From Mesorhizobium sp. Pch-S (GTDB lineage: Bacteria > Pseudomonadota > Alphaproteobacteria > Rhizobiales > Rhizobiaceae), in assembly GCF_004136315.1 (NCBI RefSeq), contig NZ_CP029562.1:4735501-4799500 (forward strand): DNA of 64,000 nucleotides. The letters are read 5' to 3'. Made by a program: the position numbers and the translations under genes. The notes beneath the pieces were generated by a model. It ran no database searches. It was not told where the DNA came from and saw only the letters and a list, made by a program, of their open reading frames with translations. This document shows positions 15,989 through 24,771 of this stretch, one piece after another; within the stretch, counting starts at the first letter, position 1; each line of letters starts with the position of its first letter.

Positions 15989-16929
15989 TGAACCAGTTCC
16001 GTTTTTCCCGCCGTCCCGACATCGGCGACAAGATCAGGGTATCCTTCGAGTTCTTTCCGCCGAAGACCGACGAAATGGAGACCCGTCTCTGGGAGACGGT
16101 GAAGCGGCTGGAGCCGCTGAGACCGAATTTTGTTTCCGTCACCTACGGCGCCGGCGGTTCGACGCGCGAGCGCACGGCGCGCACCGTGCGACGCATCCTC
16201 AACGAGACCAGCATTCCCGCAGCGGCGCATTTGACGTGCGTAGGGGCGACGCGCGAGGAAGTGGACGCGGTAATCCGTGATTACTCCGCTACCGGTATCA
16301 AGCGCTTCGTGGCGTTGCGCGGTGATCCGGCCTCCGGTGTCGGCCAGGCCTACACGCCACATCCCGGTGGCTACCAGAACGGTGCTGAATTGGTGGCGGG
16401 GCTGAAAGCCATCGCCGACTTCGATATCTCCGTTGCCGCCTATCCGGAAAAGCACCCCGAGAGCCCGGATTTCGCCACCGATATCGAGATGCTGAAGCGC
16501 AAGGTGGACAATGGCGCGAAGCGTGCGATCACCCAGTTCTTCTTCGACAACGATCTCTACGAACGCTACGTCGAACGGGTGCGCCGCGCCGGCATCTACA
16601 TTCCGATCGTGCCGGGGATCCAACCGGTGCACAATTTCCGCCAGGTGGCGAACTTTGCCTCGCGCGCCGGCGCGCACGTGCCGGCCTGGCTGGCCGAACG
16701 TTTCGAAGGGTTGGACAACGATCCGCAGACGCACATGCTTGTCGCATCGGCAGTGGCGGCGGAACAGGTGCTGGACCTTGTCGAGCGCGGTGTCGGCGAT
16801 TTCCATTTCTACACGATGAATCGTGCCGACCTGGTCTTCGCCATCTGCCATATGATTGGTATCCGTGCCCATCAGACGGCACCGGAAGTACCGGAGAACC
16901 AGCCCAAGACGGGTTCGGCGGCGGCGTGA
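15988..16929 (+). CDS. metF: methylenetetrahydrofolate reductase
   Basis: A 313-residue FAD-dependent TIM barrel that reduces 5,10-methylene-THF to 5-methyl-THF, the methyl donor for methionine synthesis. Visible marks: VSFEFFPPKTDEMETRLWET at the N-terminus with the catalytic Glu, FVSVTYGAGGSTRERT, KRFVALRGDP, SVAAYPEKHPESP and TQFFFDNDLYERYV. The length is normal. It is the second gene of an operon with the ArsR-methyltransferase regulator, with a one-base overlap, so it is probably repressed by that protein. Confidence 0.95.
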   Translation: MNQFRFSRRPDIGDKIRVSFEFFPPKTDEMETRLWETVKRLEPLRPNFVSVTYGAGGSTRERTARTVRRILNETSIPAAAHLTCVGATREEVDAVIRDYSATGIKRFVALRGDPASGVGQAYTPHPGGYQNGAELVAGLKAIADFDISVAAYPEKHPESPDFATDIEMLKRKVDNGAKRAITQFFFDNDLYERYVERVRRAGIYIPIVPGIQPVHNFRQVANFASRAGAHVPAWLAERFEGLDNDPQTHMLVASAVAAEQVLDLVERGVGDFHFYTMNRADLVFAICHMIGIRAHQTAPEVPENQPKTGSAAA

Positions 16930-16941
16930 GCAGGCGGTCGG

Positions 16942-17550
16942 CTAGCTGTCCACGGGCATCACGCTGACGCTCGCATTGCTCTCGGCAAGCGCGATCGTCT
17001 GCTCGATGCGGCGGCGGCGTGTCTCGGGCTGCGTGGCCTTGTCGATCCAATTCAGGATAAGCGCCTTGGAAGGCGAGGGCAGTCGTTCGAAATTGCGATA
17101 GGCGATGCGGTTTTCGTCGAATTCCCGCTGCAGATCGGCCGGCAGGTCGATCTGTTTCGCGCTCATCGGCGGTTCCCAGGTGCCCGCGCTTCTGGCGCGC
17201 CGGATGGCAGCCAGGCCTGCGTCGCGCATGCGGCCATGGTCGATCAGTTTTTCGGCACGCTCCCGGTTGATGCGGTCCCACGCGCTGGTGGTCGAACGGG
17301 GCTGCAAGGTGAGGTAGAAGCTGTCACCGTCGCGCTTGGTAGCGCGCCCGTCGGCCCAGCCGTAGCAGAGCGCGTCTTCGATCGCCTCATGGAAATGGAC
17401 ACCGGGTGTTTCGCTGGTCTTGTGGTGGATGACCAGTCGCGCGCCGTTTACCGTGTCGCCATTTTTCTCCAGCCAATCCCGCCACTCCGTACGGCTGGCA
17501 GGAGAAAGCGTCTGCACGTCATTTCGGGCATTGGATTCGTCGATCCGCAT
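16942..17550 (-). CDS. YdeI/OmpD-associated family protein
   Basis: A 202-residue protein of the YdeI / OmpD-associated group, with SRTEWRDWLEKNGDTVNGAR, the EAIEDALCYGWADGR motif and a C-terminal PSPSKALILNWIDKATQPET segment typical of the family's YdeI domain. The biochemical function is not established; some members are linked to antimicrobial peptide tolerance. It is monocistronic and convergent with metF, with a 12-base gap. Confidence 0.82.
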   Translation of the reverse strand: MRIDESNARNDVQTLSPASRTEWRDWLEKNGDTVNGARLVIHHKTSETPGVHFHEAIEDALCYGWADGRATKRDGDSFYLTLQPRSTTSAWDRINRERAEKLIDHGRMRDAGLAAIRRARSAGTWEPPMSAKQIDLPADLQREFDENRIAYRNFERLPSPSKALILNWIDKATQPETRRRRIEQTIALAESNASVSVMPVDS

Positions 17551-17623
17551 CGCTCGTCATCCTGATCCCAGTCCCGTCGCGACTATAGAGCGGAGCTTCC
17601 GCGAAAGCAAAAGTCGAGAATGG

Positions 17624-17650
17624 AAAAAGGCCGGGTTTCCCCGGCCTTTT
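17624..17650 (-). terminator. Rho-independent terminator after the 28-residue membrane protein gene
   Basis: Stem GGCCGGG (17629-17635) / CCCGGCC (17640-17646) is flanked by five A and four T. Read on the minus strand it ends in TTTTT and lies 47 bases downstream of the small gene at 17697-17783. It could also work weakly in the other direction. Confidence 0.75.
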
Positions 17651-17696
17651 CAATGGTTTGAACTATATGGTGCTGCCTTCCCCCGCTGCTGCGGCC

Positions 17697-17783
17697 TTAT
17701 GGAAGAACGCCCACAATAAGGGCGCCGATAAACGCAAACGCAGCACAAATCATCAGTGCATTGAGTGGCCTTGTAAGTCCCAT
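17697..17783 (-). CDS. 28-residue single-pass membrane microprotein
   Basis: Reads MGLTRPLNAL, then a hydrophobic run MICAAFAFIGALIVGVLP, then TAA. It is one membrane helix preceded by an arginine and a short polar start. A strong GGAGG (17791-17795 on the plus strand as CCTCC) lies 7 bases before the ATG, and a terminator follows on the same strand. The ribosome site and terminator make it likely to be a real gene. I do not recognise a named family. An alternative ATG five bases further upstream is too close to the ribosome site. Confidence 0.65.
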   Translation of the reverse strand: MGLTRPLNALMICAAFAFIGALIVGVLP

Positions 17784-18079
17784 GACATAGCCTCCTCGCT
17801 GGAAAACTATGAACCGAGTCTAGAAGCATTTCGGTCACACACAAGGAGAAAATGTGCTGCAATGCGACAAGGCTTTAGAAATTTCGACCTCGGTTTCGCC
17901 GCTATGCCTTGAATTCCTTGGCGAAATGCAGGCCTGCCTGCTGTGCATAAATTGTGGCTGAAAGGTGTCGGAAGGCCGGTTGAAAGAGACGATTTCGAGC
18001 CGGGGACGACGGGCCGCTGCACTGCGAAAACTCATCTGCCGAAACCCTGCGTCCCCGTCCCCTCAACTCTTCACAACGG

Positions 18080-19000
18080 TTACTCGCCGGCGGCGAAGAG
18101 ACGTCCATCGATGGTGACCAGCCCGAGCCCGATCAGAAGCATGCCGAAGAGCTCGAATGTCTCGATATGCTCGCCGAGGAATGCAATCCCGAGCAATATG
18201 GCACTGACCGGTACGATCAGCGTCACCAGGGAGGCATTGGTGGCACCGGCAGAGGCGACCAGGTTGAAATAGAGGATGTAGGCGAAGGCGGTCGAGAGCA
18301 ACGCCAGTCCGAACACCGCGACCCAGACAGGGATGCTGGCTGCGAACAGGCCGGTGCTGCCGGTGGTCAGAAGAATGACCGGGATCATGATGATGGTCGA
18401 GGCTGTCAACTGGCCGGTTGCGAGCACCGGAGGCGGGACACTCTTCAGCCTTCGGGCGACCATAAGTGCGAAGGCATAGGACAGCGAAGCACCGATCAGC
18501 GCGAATTTCGGCCACACCGGTCCGCCGAGACCGGCAAACACGCCTGGACCAACCATGACGGCGGTGCCGGCGATGCCGAGGCCGATGCCGGCGAGTTTGT
18601 TCCAGGAGAGTTTCTCGTCGGCGGTCATCGCATTGGCGACGATCAGTGTCCAGAAAGGGGTGGTCGCATTCAGCACCGATGCGATGCCGGCGCCGAGTTC
18701 GGTCTGGCCCGCGAAAATCAGCGAAAACGGGATGACATTGTTGGTGAGTGCCAGCAGGAAGAACAGGCCGATATGCGGCAACGCCAGTTTGAACGAGGGG
18801 CCCCGGATCAGCAGGTAGATGTGCAGCGCAGCCGCGGCGATCGCGACGCGAAACAGCACCAGGACGAGTGGATGCATTTCGGCCACCGCGATGCGGGCGA
18901 AGAAGAAGGAGCCGCCCCAGATCGCGCCGAGCAGCAGAAGCTGGCCCCAATCCTTGAGGCTCATCGGGCCGGTCTGGATGGTTTGGGTGGCGGTGCTCAT
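18080..19000 (-). CDS. EamA/DMT-superfamily transporter
   Basis: A 306-residue inner-membrane protein with ten hydrophobic segments forming two EamA repeats. The first contains LLLGAIWGGSFFFARIAVAE, the second has FALIGASLSYAFALMVARRL and AYILYFNLVASAGATNASLV. DMT carriers of this type export metabolites or amino acids; the substrate is unknown. The ATG at 19000 is preferred because GAGGGG lies 9 bases before it. 296 bases of non-coding DNA separate it from the microprotein gene; I see nothing in them. Confidence 0.88.
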   Translation of the reverse strand: MSTATQTIQTGPMSLKDWGQLLLLGAIWGGSFFFARIAVAEMHPLVLVLFRVAIAAAALHIYLLIRGPSFKLALPHIGLFFLLALTNNVIPFSLIFAGQTELGAGIASVLNATTPFWTLIVANAMTADEKLSWNKLAGIGLGIAGTAVMVGPGVFAGLGGPVWPKFALIGASLSYAFALMVARRLKSVPPPVLATGQLTASTIIMIPVILLTTGSTGLFAASIPVWVAVFGLALLSTAFAYILYFNLVASAGATNASLVTLIVPVSAILLGIAFLGEHIETFELFGMLLIGLGLVTIDGRLFAAGE

Positions 19001-19199
19001 AGTGTTGATGCCCCTCATGCGCTGCTACGCCATGAGACTAGCGGCTTGCCGGCAGACCGCCCACCCGAATCCTGCCGCAGCCGCAGAGGCTCCTGACACC
19101 TGCGCCAGTCGGTTCCCCGGCGAAACGAATGGACACGTTCCTGTTTTCTTTCCCGGCTAGTGAGGTTTAAGTGCGCATACCGAGAAAGGGATTCGCCTC

Positions 19200-20420
19200 A
19201 TGCAGCGATTCGAAAATGCCCGCGAGGCAGCTCTCGCCCTCCGCCCTGACGATCCGGTTTATTGCTTCCGCCCGCAGGTGCTGAAAGCCGACGCCCGCCA
19301 GTTCATGGACATGTTTCCCGGCAAGACCGCTTATGCGGTGAAGACCAATGGGGAGCAGATCGTCCTGAAGACGCTGGCCGAGGCCGGCGTCACCGCCTTC
19401 GATGTGGCTTCTCCCGGCGAATTCGCTGCCGTGCGCGCCGTCTCGTCGGATGCGGAAATGCTTTACATGCATCCGATCAAGGCACAGTCGGATATCAAGC
19501 TGGCGCTGGAAAAATATGGCATCCGCGTCGTCGCCGTCGATCACGAGGACGAAATCACCAAGCTGACACGCGTGGTGCGTGCACTCGACATCGATCCCGG
19601 TGCCATCACCGTTTTCGTGCGCGTGCAGACCAAGGGTCATGCCGCCTATGAGCTGTCCAAGAAGTTCGGCGCGGGCCCAGCCAATGCGGTGGAACTGGCA
19701 GAGCGGCTGGCGCGTACCGGCTACAAGGTCGGACTGTGTTTCCATGTCGGCAGCCAGATCGAGGATCCCGACACCTACGAGCGAGCGCTCGCCTCGGCGG
19801 ACTGGGTGCGAAACCGGCTTTCATTCGATCTTGCAGGCCTTGATGTCGGCGGAGGTTTTCCGGCCGAGTACGGTCACGATCCCAATCGCAAGCATGTCGA
19901 AATGCCGTCGCTTGGCCAGATCATGTCCAGGCTTTCCGGCGATCTCAAGGAATACGGCTTCGACCAGATGCCGCTGGTGGCGGAACCGGGACGCGTGATC
20001 GTGGCGCGTTGCCTCTCGCTGATCGTGCGCGTGCTCCTGCGCAAGGGCAGGCGGCTCTATATCAACGACGGCATCTGGGCTTCGCTGTCGGATTCCTGGA
20101 CCGGCAAGATCACCTTGCCGGCGCGCTTCATCCCCGATCCGGCGATCCGTTCGCGCAATGGTTCGGAGAAGAACATCGTGCCGTTCAAGGTCTGCGGGGC
20201 GACCTGCGATTCCGTCGATATCCTGTCGCGTCCGTTCTGGCTGCCGGAAACTGTCGACACGGGCGACTGGATCGAAATCGGTCACATCGGGGCCTATTCG
20301 CTGTCGCTTCGAACCCGCTTCAACGGTTTCTACCCTGACACCTTCGTGGAGGTGACGACACCTTTCGATGAAGGCGACGCGCCGCAGGGTTTTGCCAGCC
20401 TTGAAACGATGGCGGATTGA
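19200..20420 (+). CDS. fold type III PLP decarboxylase (ornithine/lysine/diaminopimelate decarboxylase family)
   Basis: A 406-residue alanine-racemase-fold decarboxylase. The PLP lysine is Lys48 in YAVKTN. His182 (FHVGSQIEDP), GGGFPAEY (218-225), EPGR (262-265) and the catalytic Cys336 in CGATCDSVD are present, as is GAYSLSLRTRFNGF near the end. The family makes polyamines (ornithine or lysine decarboxylation) or lysine. The motifs favour ornithine/lysine over diaminopimelate decarboxylase, but the exact substrate is not fixed. It is followed 11 bases later by the MliC-like gene. Confidence 0.88.
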   Translation: MQRFENAREAALALRPDDPVYCFRPQVLKADARQFMDMFPGKTAYAVKTNGEQIVLKTLAEAGVTAFDVASPGEFAAVRAVSSDAEMLYMHPIKAQSDIKLALEKYGIRVVAVDHEDEITKLTRVVRALDIDPGAITVFVRVQTKGHAAYELSKKFGAGPANAVELAERLARTGYKVGLCFHVGSQIEDPDTYERALASADWVRNRLSFDLAGLDVGGGFPAEYGHDPNRKHVEMPSLGQIMSRLSGDLKEYGFDQMPLVAEPGRVIVARCLSLIVRVLLRKGRRLYINDGIWASLSDSWTGKITLPARFIPDPAIRSRNGSEKNIVPFKVCGATCDSVDILSRPFWLPETVDTGDWIEIGHIGAYSLSLRTRFNGFYPDTFVEVTTPFDEGDAPQGFASLETMAD

Positions 20421-20431
20421 GGAGAACGATC

Positions 20432-20779
20432 GTGAAAGATGCCGTATTTCTTGCAGGCGCGTTGCTGGCGATGACCGTGGCGGCCTCGGCCACCACCGTA
20501 ACGCTCAAGCTGCCCGGGAAGGAGAAACCGCAGACGACCAGGGCGGCCTATGCCTGCCCGGCTCAGAAAGTGGCCGTTACCTATATCAACACAAGTGCCA
20601 ACCAGTTCGCCGTGCTGGATCTTGGCAAGTCCACGATCGTGGCGGTGTCCGTCATCAGCGGATCAGGCGCGCGTTATGTCGGGCAGCAATATGAATGGTG
20701 GACCAAGGGCAACGAGGCCACCTTTACGGACCTGATGCAAAGTCCGCAAAAGCCGGTTACCTGCAGGCAGATCAAATAG
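20432..20779 (+). CDS. MliC-like secreted protein (C-type lysozyme inhibitor domain)
   Basis: A 115-residue protein with a signal peptide (residues 1-20, ending ASA). The domain carries YACPAQKVAVTYIN, FAVLDLGKSTIVAV, SGSGARYVGQQYEWWTKGNE and a final Cys, the pattern of MliC/PliC lysozyme inhibitors. These protect periplasmic peptidoglycan from host lysozyme. The lipobox of true MliC is absent, so it is probably soluble in the periplasm. The start is GTG with GGAGGAGA upstream. Its TAG stop (20777-20779) is the first three bases of repeat copy D. Confidence 0.75.
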   Translation: MKDAVFLAGALLAMTVAASATTVTLKLPGKEKPQTTRAAYACPAQKVAVTYINTSANQFAVLDLGKSTIVAVSVISGSGARYVGQQYEWWTKGNEATFTDLMQSPQKPVTCRQIK

Positions 20780-20879
20780 AGCATGTTGTAGCCAAGTGGA
20801 ATCACTTGGCGTTACAAGAACGCGACGAAAACAAAACTTGGCGCGTTTCCGCGTTTCCGTGAAAACGGAAACGCTCCAG
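20777..20879. repeat. Intergenic double-hairpin repeat, copy D (divergent left half)
   Basis: The right half is a 10-bp perfect stem GCGTTTCCGT (20851-20860) / ACGGAAACGC (20865-20874), as in copy C. The left half differs and carries CCAAGTG / CACTTGG. It lies between convergent genes. Its left end TAGAGC supplies the stop codon of the MliC-like gene, and the mltB stop begins right after it. Confidence 0.75.
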
Positions 20880-22130
20880 TTACGACGAGAGCTTCTCAAG
20901 CAATTCCGGCGTCGGCCAGCCGTCGGCCGGGATGCCGAGCCGGATCTGTTCCTTGCGCACGGCGTCGCGGGTGTTGGTGCCGAGGATGCCGTCGACCTTG
21001 CCGACATCGTAACCCCTGGCTTCCAGCCTGGTCTGCAATTCCTTCATCTGTTCCAGGCTGAGGCCGGGTTCGGCATTGCGCGGATCGTAGGCCGGAGCGC
21101 CGGCAAAACGGGTGGCCATCACCGCAGCTGTGAGCGCATAGGTGAAGGACTGGTTCCATTCGATGTAGACGTCGAAATTGTCATAGGTCAGGAAGGCTGG
21201 GCCCTTGCGGCCCATCGGCAGGGCAAGGCCGGCCTTCAGGCCGTTGTCGGCGAGTGGCGAGCCATCCGGATTGGTGACACCCCACTGGTTCCACTGGCTG
21301 ATTGGCATCTTGTTGGTGCGCGCGGTCTGCTCCCAGGGCAGGGTGTCGGGCACGCGGACTTCCTGAACCCAGGGTTGGTCGCGTTTCCAGCCCTTGATTT
21401 CGAGTTTCTTGGCGGTGGTCATGATGACATCGGGGGCGCTGTTGCGCAGGTCGACCTTGCCATCATTGTCGCCATCGACGCTGTCTTCGAGATAGTCGAT
21501 CGGCAGCATCTGCGTCTGGCCGATCTCGCCGGCCCAGGCGCCCTTGACGTCCGCTGGCAGGTCGCCGCGGTCGATCAGCTTGAGCAGCGGTATGATCTGA
21601 CGACGGAACACTGCGGGACGGCGGCAGTCGTTCGAGAGTGTCACCAATGCATTGAGGGTGTTGAAATCGCCCTGTACGGCGCCGAAGTCGGTTTCCAGTG
21701 CCCAGAAAGCGGTGACGATGGCCGGCTGAACACCGAATTCCTGCTGGGCGCGGGCGAACACCGAACCGTACTTCTGCAGCATGGTGTTGCCCTGCTTCAG
21801 CCGGTAGGCCGAGATCATACGCCCGGAGAACTGAGTAAAGGTCTGCGAGAACACGCCCTGGGCACGGTCTCGCGCCAGCACGCGCGTGTCGAAGCTTGCC
21901 TCTTCCAGCGCGCCCAGGCCGGTTTCGCCAACGCCTGCAGCCTTGGCCTCCTCGGCGACGCCCTGTTTCCAGGTTTCGAAGTCACCGCCGCACGGGGCAG
22001 CGGTCGGATCCAGCTTCTGGCCCGCTGTCGGGGCAGGCTGCTGGTCTGAGGGCGCGGATTGCTGCGCCATGGCGGTGGTCGCTGCCATTACCGGCAGCAG
22101 CGCCGCGATGAGGCTGGAGCGCAGTCGCAT
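20880..22130 (-). CDS. lytic murein transglycosylase, MltB family
   Basis: A 416-residue periplasmic enzyme that cleaves peptidoglycan to 1,6-anhydromuramyl products. It has a signal peptide (1-22, ending AMA), then an SLT/MltB domain with catalytic Glu146 in FWALETDFG and GEIGQTQMLPIDYL. A C-terminal peptidoglycan-binding domain (about 345-416) contains LEARGYDVGKVDGILGTNTR. This is the MltB_2 layout common in Rhizobiales. It lies 83 bases downstream of the GH25 gene on the same strand. Confidence 0.9.
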   Translation of the reverse strand: MRLRSSLIAALLPVMAATTAMAQQSAPSDQQPAPTAGQKLDPTAAPCGGDFETWKQGVAEEAKAAGVGETGLGALEEASFDTRVLARDRAQGVFSQTFTQFSGRMISAYRLKQGNTMLQKYGSVFARAQQEFGVQPAIVTAFWALETDFGAVQGDFNTLNALVTLSNDCRRPAVFRRQIIPLLKLIDRGDLPADVKGAWAGEIGQTQMLPIDYLEDSVDGDNDGKVDLRNSAPDVIMTTAKKLEIKGWKRDQPWVQEVRVPDTLPWEQTARTNKMPISQWNQWGVTNPDGSPLADNGLKAGLALPMGRKGPAFLTYDNFDVYIEWNQSFTYALTAAVMATRFAGAPAYDPRNAEPGLSLEQMKELQTRLEARGYDVGKVDGILGTNTRDAVRKEQIRLGIPADGWPTPELLEKLSS

Positions 22131-22213
22131 GGTCTTCCTTTCGGACTGATTTCGTGGCGCGGTACATGAGACCGGCGAAAGTCAGCCCCGAAAAGCAGGC
22201 TGTGGCCGCCCTG

Positions 22214-23011
22214 TCAACGGGTGTTCTGCCGCAGCCACTTGTTCCAGGCGGCCTCGGAGCCGTTGAAGACGTTGATGTCGGCGTCGCCTTTCATGCCGGG
22301 AATGACACCGGTTCCGGTGTATTGCCAGAAGGTGAAAGGGTGGCTGCCATATTTCTGGGTCGGGTGGCCGGCAACCGAGCGCAGCCAGTAGGGATAGCCG
22401 CGGAAGGTCGACAGATCGTTGTCATCGAAGAAATCGACGGACGTATAGATGATCGGCTTCTTGCCGTAGTGCTTCTCGACCATCTCCAGGAAAATGCGCA
22501 TTTCCGAACGCACCGTCTCCGCCGGAGGCCTGAGCTTGCAGGTGGGGGACTGCGGGTTCCACTCCATGTCGAGCACCGGGGGCATGGAGGAGCGTTCATT
22601 CGGTACGTTTTCGATGAACCAGCGGGCCTGTTCCGCAGCCGGCCGGCAGAAATAGTAGAAGTGGTAGGCGGCGCGCGGCACGCCTGCCGCCTTGGTGCCG
22701 CGCCAGTGGTCGGCAAACATGTCATCGACGCGGTCGCCGCCCTCGGTCGCCTTGATGAAGGCGAAGGAAACGCCGCTGGCCCTGGCCTTCGGCCAATCCA
22801 CCGAAGTCTGGTATTTGGATACGTCGGTCCCATGCACCGCATAATTCCAAGGTGCGCCGCTGTCCCATTCATGTGGTTTGGAATCGGCGAAACGCGGCGC
22901 GCGCAAGGCAACGGAAGGGCCATTGGAACCGGGTGACACCGGAGCAAGCGCGTCGACGGTCGAGCAGGCGGAAAGGGCGGTGAAGCAAAGCAGGATCGCG
23001 AGACGACGCAT
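22214..23011 (-). CDS. GH25-family lysozyme-like lipoprotein
   Basis: A 265-residue protein. Residues 1-16 form a lipoprotein signal with Cys16 in LSAC. The glycoside hydrolase family 25 (muramidase) domain follows, with GTDVSKYQ at 61-68, AFIKATEG, the catalytic DxE pair Asp148/Glu150 in VLDMEW, and FWQYTGTGVIPGM near the end. It should cleave the MurNAc-GlcNAc bond in the periplasm. The start at 23011 is chosen because it directly precedes the signal sequence. Confidence 0.88.
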   Translation of the reverse strand: MRRLAILLCFTALSACSTVDALAPVSPGSNGPSVALRAPRFADSKPHEWDSGAPWNYAVHGTDVSKYQTSVDWPKARASGVSFAFIKATEGGDRVDDMFADHWRGTKAAGVPRAAYHFYYFCRPAAEQARWFIENVPNERSSMPPVLDMEWNPQSPTCKLRPPAETVRSEMRIFLEMVEKHYGKKPIIYTSVDFFDDNDLSTFRGYPYWLRSVAGHPTQKYGSHPFTFWQYTGTGVIPGMKGDADINVFNGSEAAWNKWLRQNTR

Positions 23012-23322
23012 CCGAAATTCAGGTCCAGACCGGTGGCCGCCGGTCGCGGATGGGTCGTTCTGTCCGGTTGTTAGCCGGTTGCGGTGCCCCCACTTGCCGC
23101 CACGCCTCTCCACTCAATCACCCAACATGGTTGATAATCGGTTGATGCGGGCGAATACGCAAGTTCGTGATGACCCAGGCTGGCCGGATGGGCAACTGCG
23201 GAAAAGCGGGCTCACGGTTCTGTGAATGCAAGCCAAGGTGTTGGCATCCAAACATCTCCAGTTGCAGCGTGGCGGGCAATCGCGGCAGATTGGGTTTGTG
23301 AAATGCGGTTGGGAGGCTGTGC
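23012..23322. other. 311-base intergenic region between divergent genes
   Basis: It separates the GH25 gene (minus) from the serine hydrolase (plus) and must hold both promoters. I see no clear palindrome, repeat, RNA structure or further gene in it. Confidence 0.6.
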
Positions 23323-24705
23323 ATGCGCGTCGTCGGCAAGATCCTGAAATGGCTGCTGGGGCTCATCGTTGTTGCCGTCGTCGGCGTGGCGATCTGGCTA
23401 TGGACGGCACCGCCGGCGCTGATACGCATTGCCGCCAACTACACCGCCAAGATCGTGTGCTCTAACGTGTTCCTGGCCGACCGGGACGCCCAGCAGGTGC
23501 TGGCGGTGGATGTGCAGGCTCCGGGCCATCCGATCCTCAAGCTGATGATGCTCGATGTCGACAAGGATGCGGGCACGGTGAGTGCGGGTCTGCTCGGTGT
23601 CTTCGGCAAAGGCGCGGCGGTGCTGCGGCCGGGGCTCGGTTGCGCCAATGTGCCAGACGGCAACGTGACCGTGGCCAAGGCGATCTCGACCGACGTTTCG
23701 GTCTCGCCGGCGGTGCCGGATGTGCTGTGGCCGGAGGGCGGCCGTGTCGAACCCTCCCAGAATCCGGAGGTGAACAAGATCCTGGACGACACCTCGCTGA
23801 CCGGTCCCGGCATGCGGGCCGTCGTGGTGGCGCAGAATGGCCGCATCGTGGGCGAGCGATACGGCGACGGTTTCTCGGAAAAGACGCCGCTTCTCGGCTG
23901 GTCGATGACCAAGTCGGTCAACGCCGCCATCGTGGGCACCCTGGTCAAGGAGGGCAAGCTCGCCATTACCGATCAGGGCCTGTTCCCGGACTGGAAGGCT
24001 GACAAGCGCGCTGCCATCACGCTCGCCGATATGATGGCGATGTCCAGCGGTCTCGAGTTCAACGAAGATTATGGCGACGTCACCGACGTTACCCGCATGC
24101 TTTATCAGGAACCGGACATGTCGGCTTTCGCCTCGGCCAAGCCGCTGACGGGCGAACCCGGCAAGGCCTATTCCTATTCCAGTGGTACGGCAGTGATGCT
24201 GTCGCGTCTGTGGCAAAACACCTTCACCGATCCCAAGCAGGCACTGGCCTGGCCGCAGCTCAAACTTTTTGCGCCGATCGGCATGACCAGCGCGATCATG
24301 GAGACCGACGAACACGGCACTTTCGTAGGCTCATCCTACCTCTACGCCACCGCACGCGACTGGGCGCGCTTCGGCCAGTTTCTCTTGCAGGACGGCATAT
24401 GGAACGGCCAGGAAATCCTTCCCCCAGGCTTCGTGGCCTGGATGCGCGAACCTGCACCGGCATCCGATGGCGTCTATACGCGCGGGCAACTCTGGATCGA
24501 GGCCCCTGGCAATGAACACGCTCCCGGCGCCACCGCAAAAGCCGGGGTGCCGGCGGATGCCTATTGGCTGGAGGGCCATGATGGCCAGACGGTCGCTGTC
24601 ATTCCTTCGCAGAAGCTGGTCATCGTGCGGTTGGGGCTGACACCGTTCAAACTCGGATATCGTCCGCAAAATCTGGCGGCTGCTTTGGCGAAGGCGCTGA
24701 AGTAG
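23323..24705 (+). CDS. membrane-anchored serine hydrolase, beta-lactamase/6-aminohexanoate-dimer hydrolase-like
   Basis: A 460-residue protein with an N-terminal membrane anchor (about residues 8-27). The beta-lactamase-fold motifs are Ser194-Met-Thr-Lys197, Tyr285-Ser-Ser and a C-terminal HDGQ in place of KTG. This set is typical of class C-like esterases and amide hydrolases such as NylB. A true antibiotic-resistance role is unlikely. The substrate is unknown and the active site probably faces the periplasm. It is convergent with btaB, with repeat copy E between. Confidence 0.85.
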   Translation: MRVVGKILKWLLGLIVVAVVGVAIWLWTAPPALIRIAANYTAKIVCSNVFLADRDAQQVLAVDVQAPGHPILKLMMLDVDKDAGTVSAGLLGVFGKGAAVLRPGLGCANVPDGNVTVAKAISTDVSVSPAVPDVLWPEGGRVEPSQNPEVNKILDDTSLTGPGMRAVVVAQNGRIVGERYGDGFSEKTPLLGWSMTKSVNAAIVGTLVKEGKLAITDQGLFPDWKADKRAAITLADMMAMSSGLEFNEDYGDVTDVTRMLYQEPDMSAFASAKPLTGEPGKAYSYSSGTAVMLSRLWQNTFTDPKQALAWPQLKLFAPIGMTSAIMETDEHGTFVGSSYLYATARDWARFGQFLLQDGIWNGQEILPPGFVAWMREPAPASDGVYTRGQLWIEAPGNEHAPGATAKAGVPADAYWLEGHDGQTVAVIPSQKLVIVRLGLTPFKLGYRPQNLAAALAKALK

Positions 24706-24713
24706 CGGGATCG

Positions 24714-24771
24714 GCGCAACTCCGGCAAAGTGTGTGGCATTTCCGCGTTTCCACGGGGCGGAATGCTCTAG
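24714..24771. repeat. Intergenic double-hairpin repeat, copy E (short)
   Basis: A truncated member: GCAACTCCGGCAAAGTGTG, then an imperfect hairpin GCATTTCCGC (24737-24746) / GCGGAATGC (24758-24766), ending CTCTAG. It lies between convergent genes. The CTA at 24768-24770 is the TAG stop of btaB on the minus strand. Confidence 0.7.

Noticed and set aside
23323..24705. Antibiotic-resistance beta-lactamase
   Set aside because: SxxK and YSS are present, but HDGQ replaces KTG and the protein is membrane-anchored, which fits esterase or amide hydrolase members of the fold.
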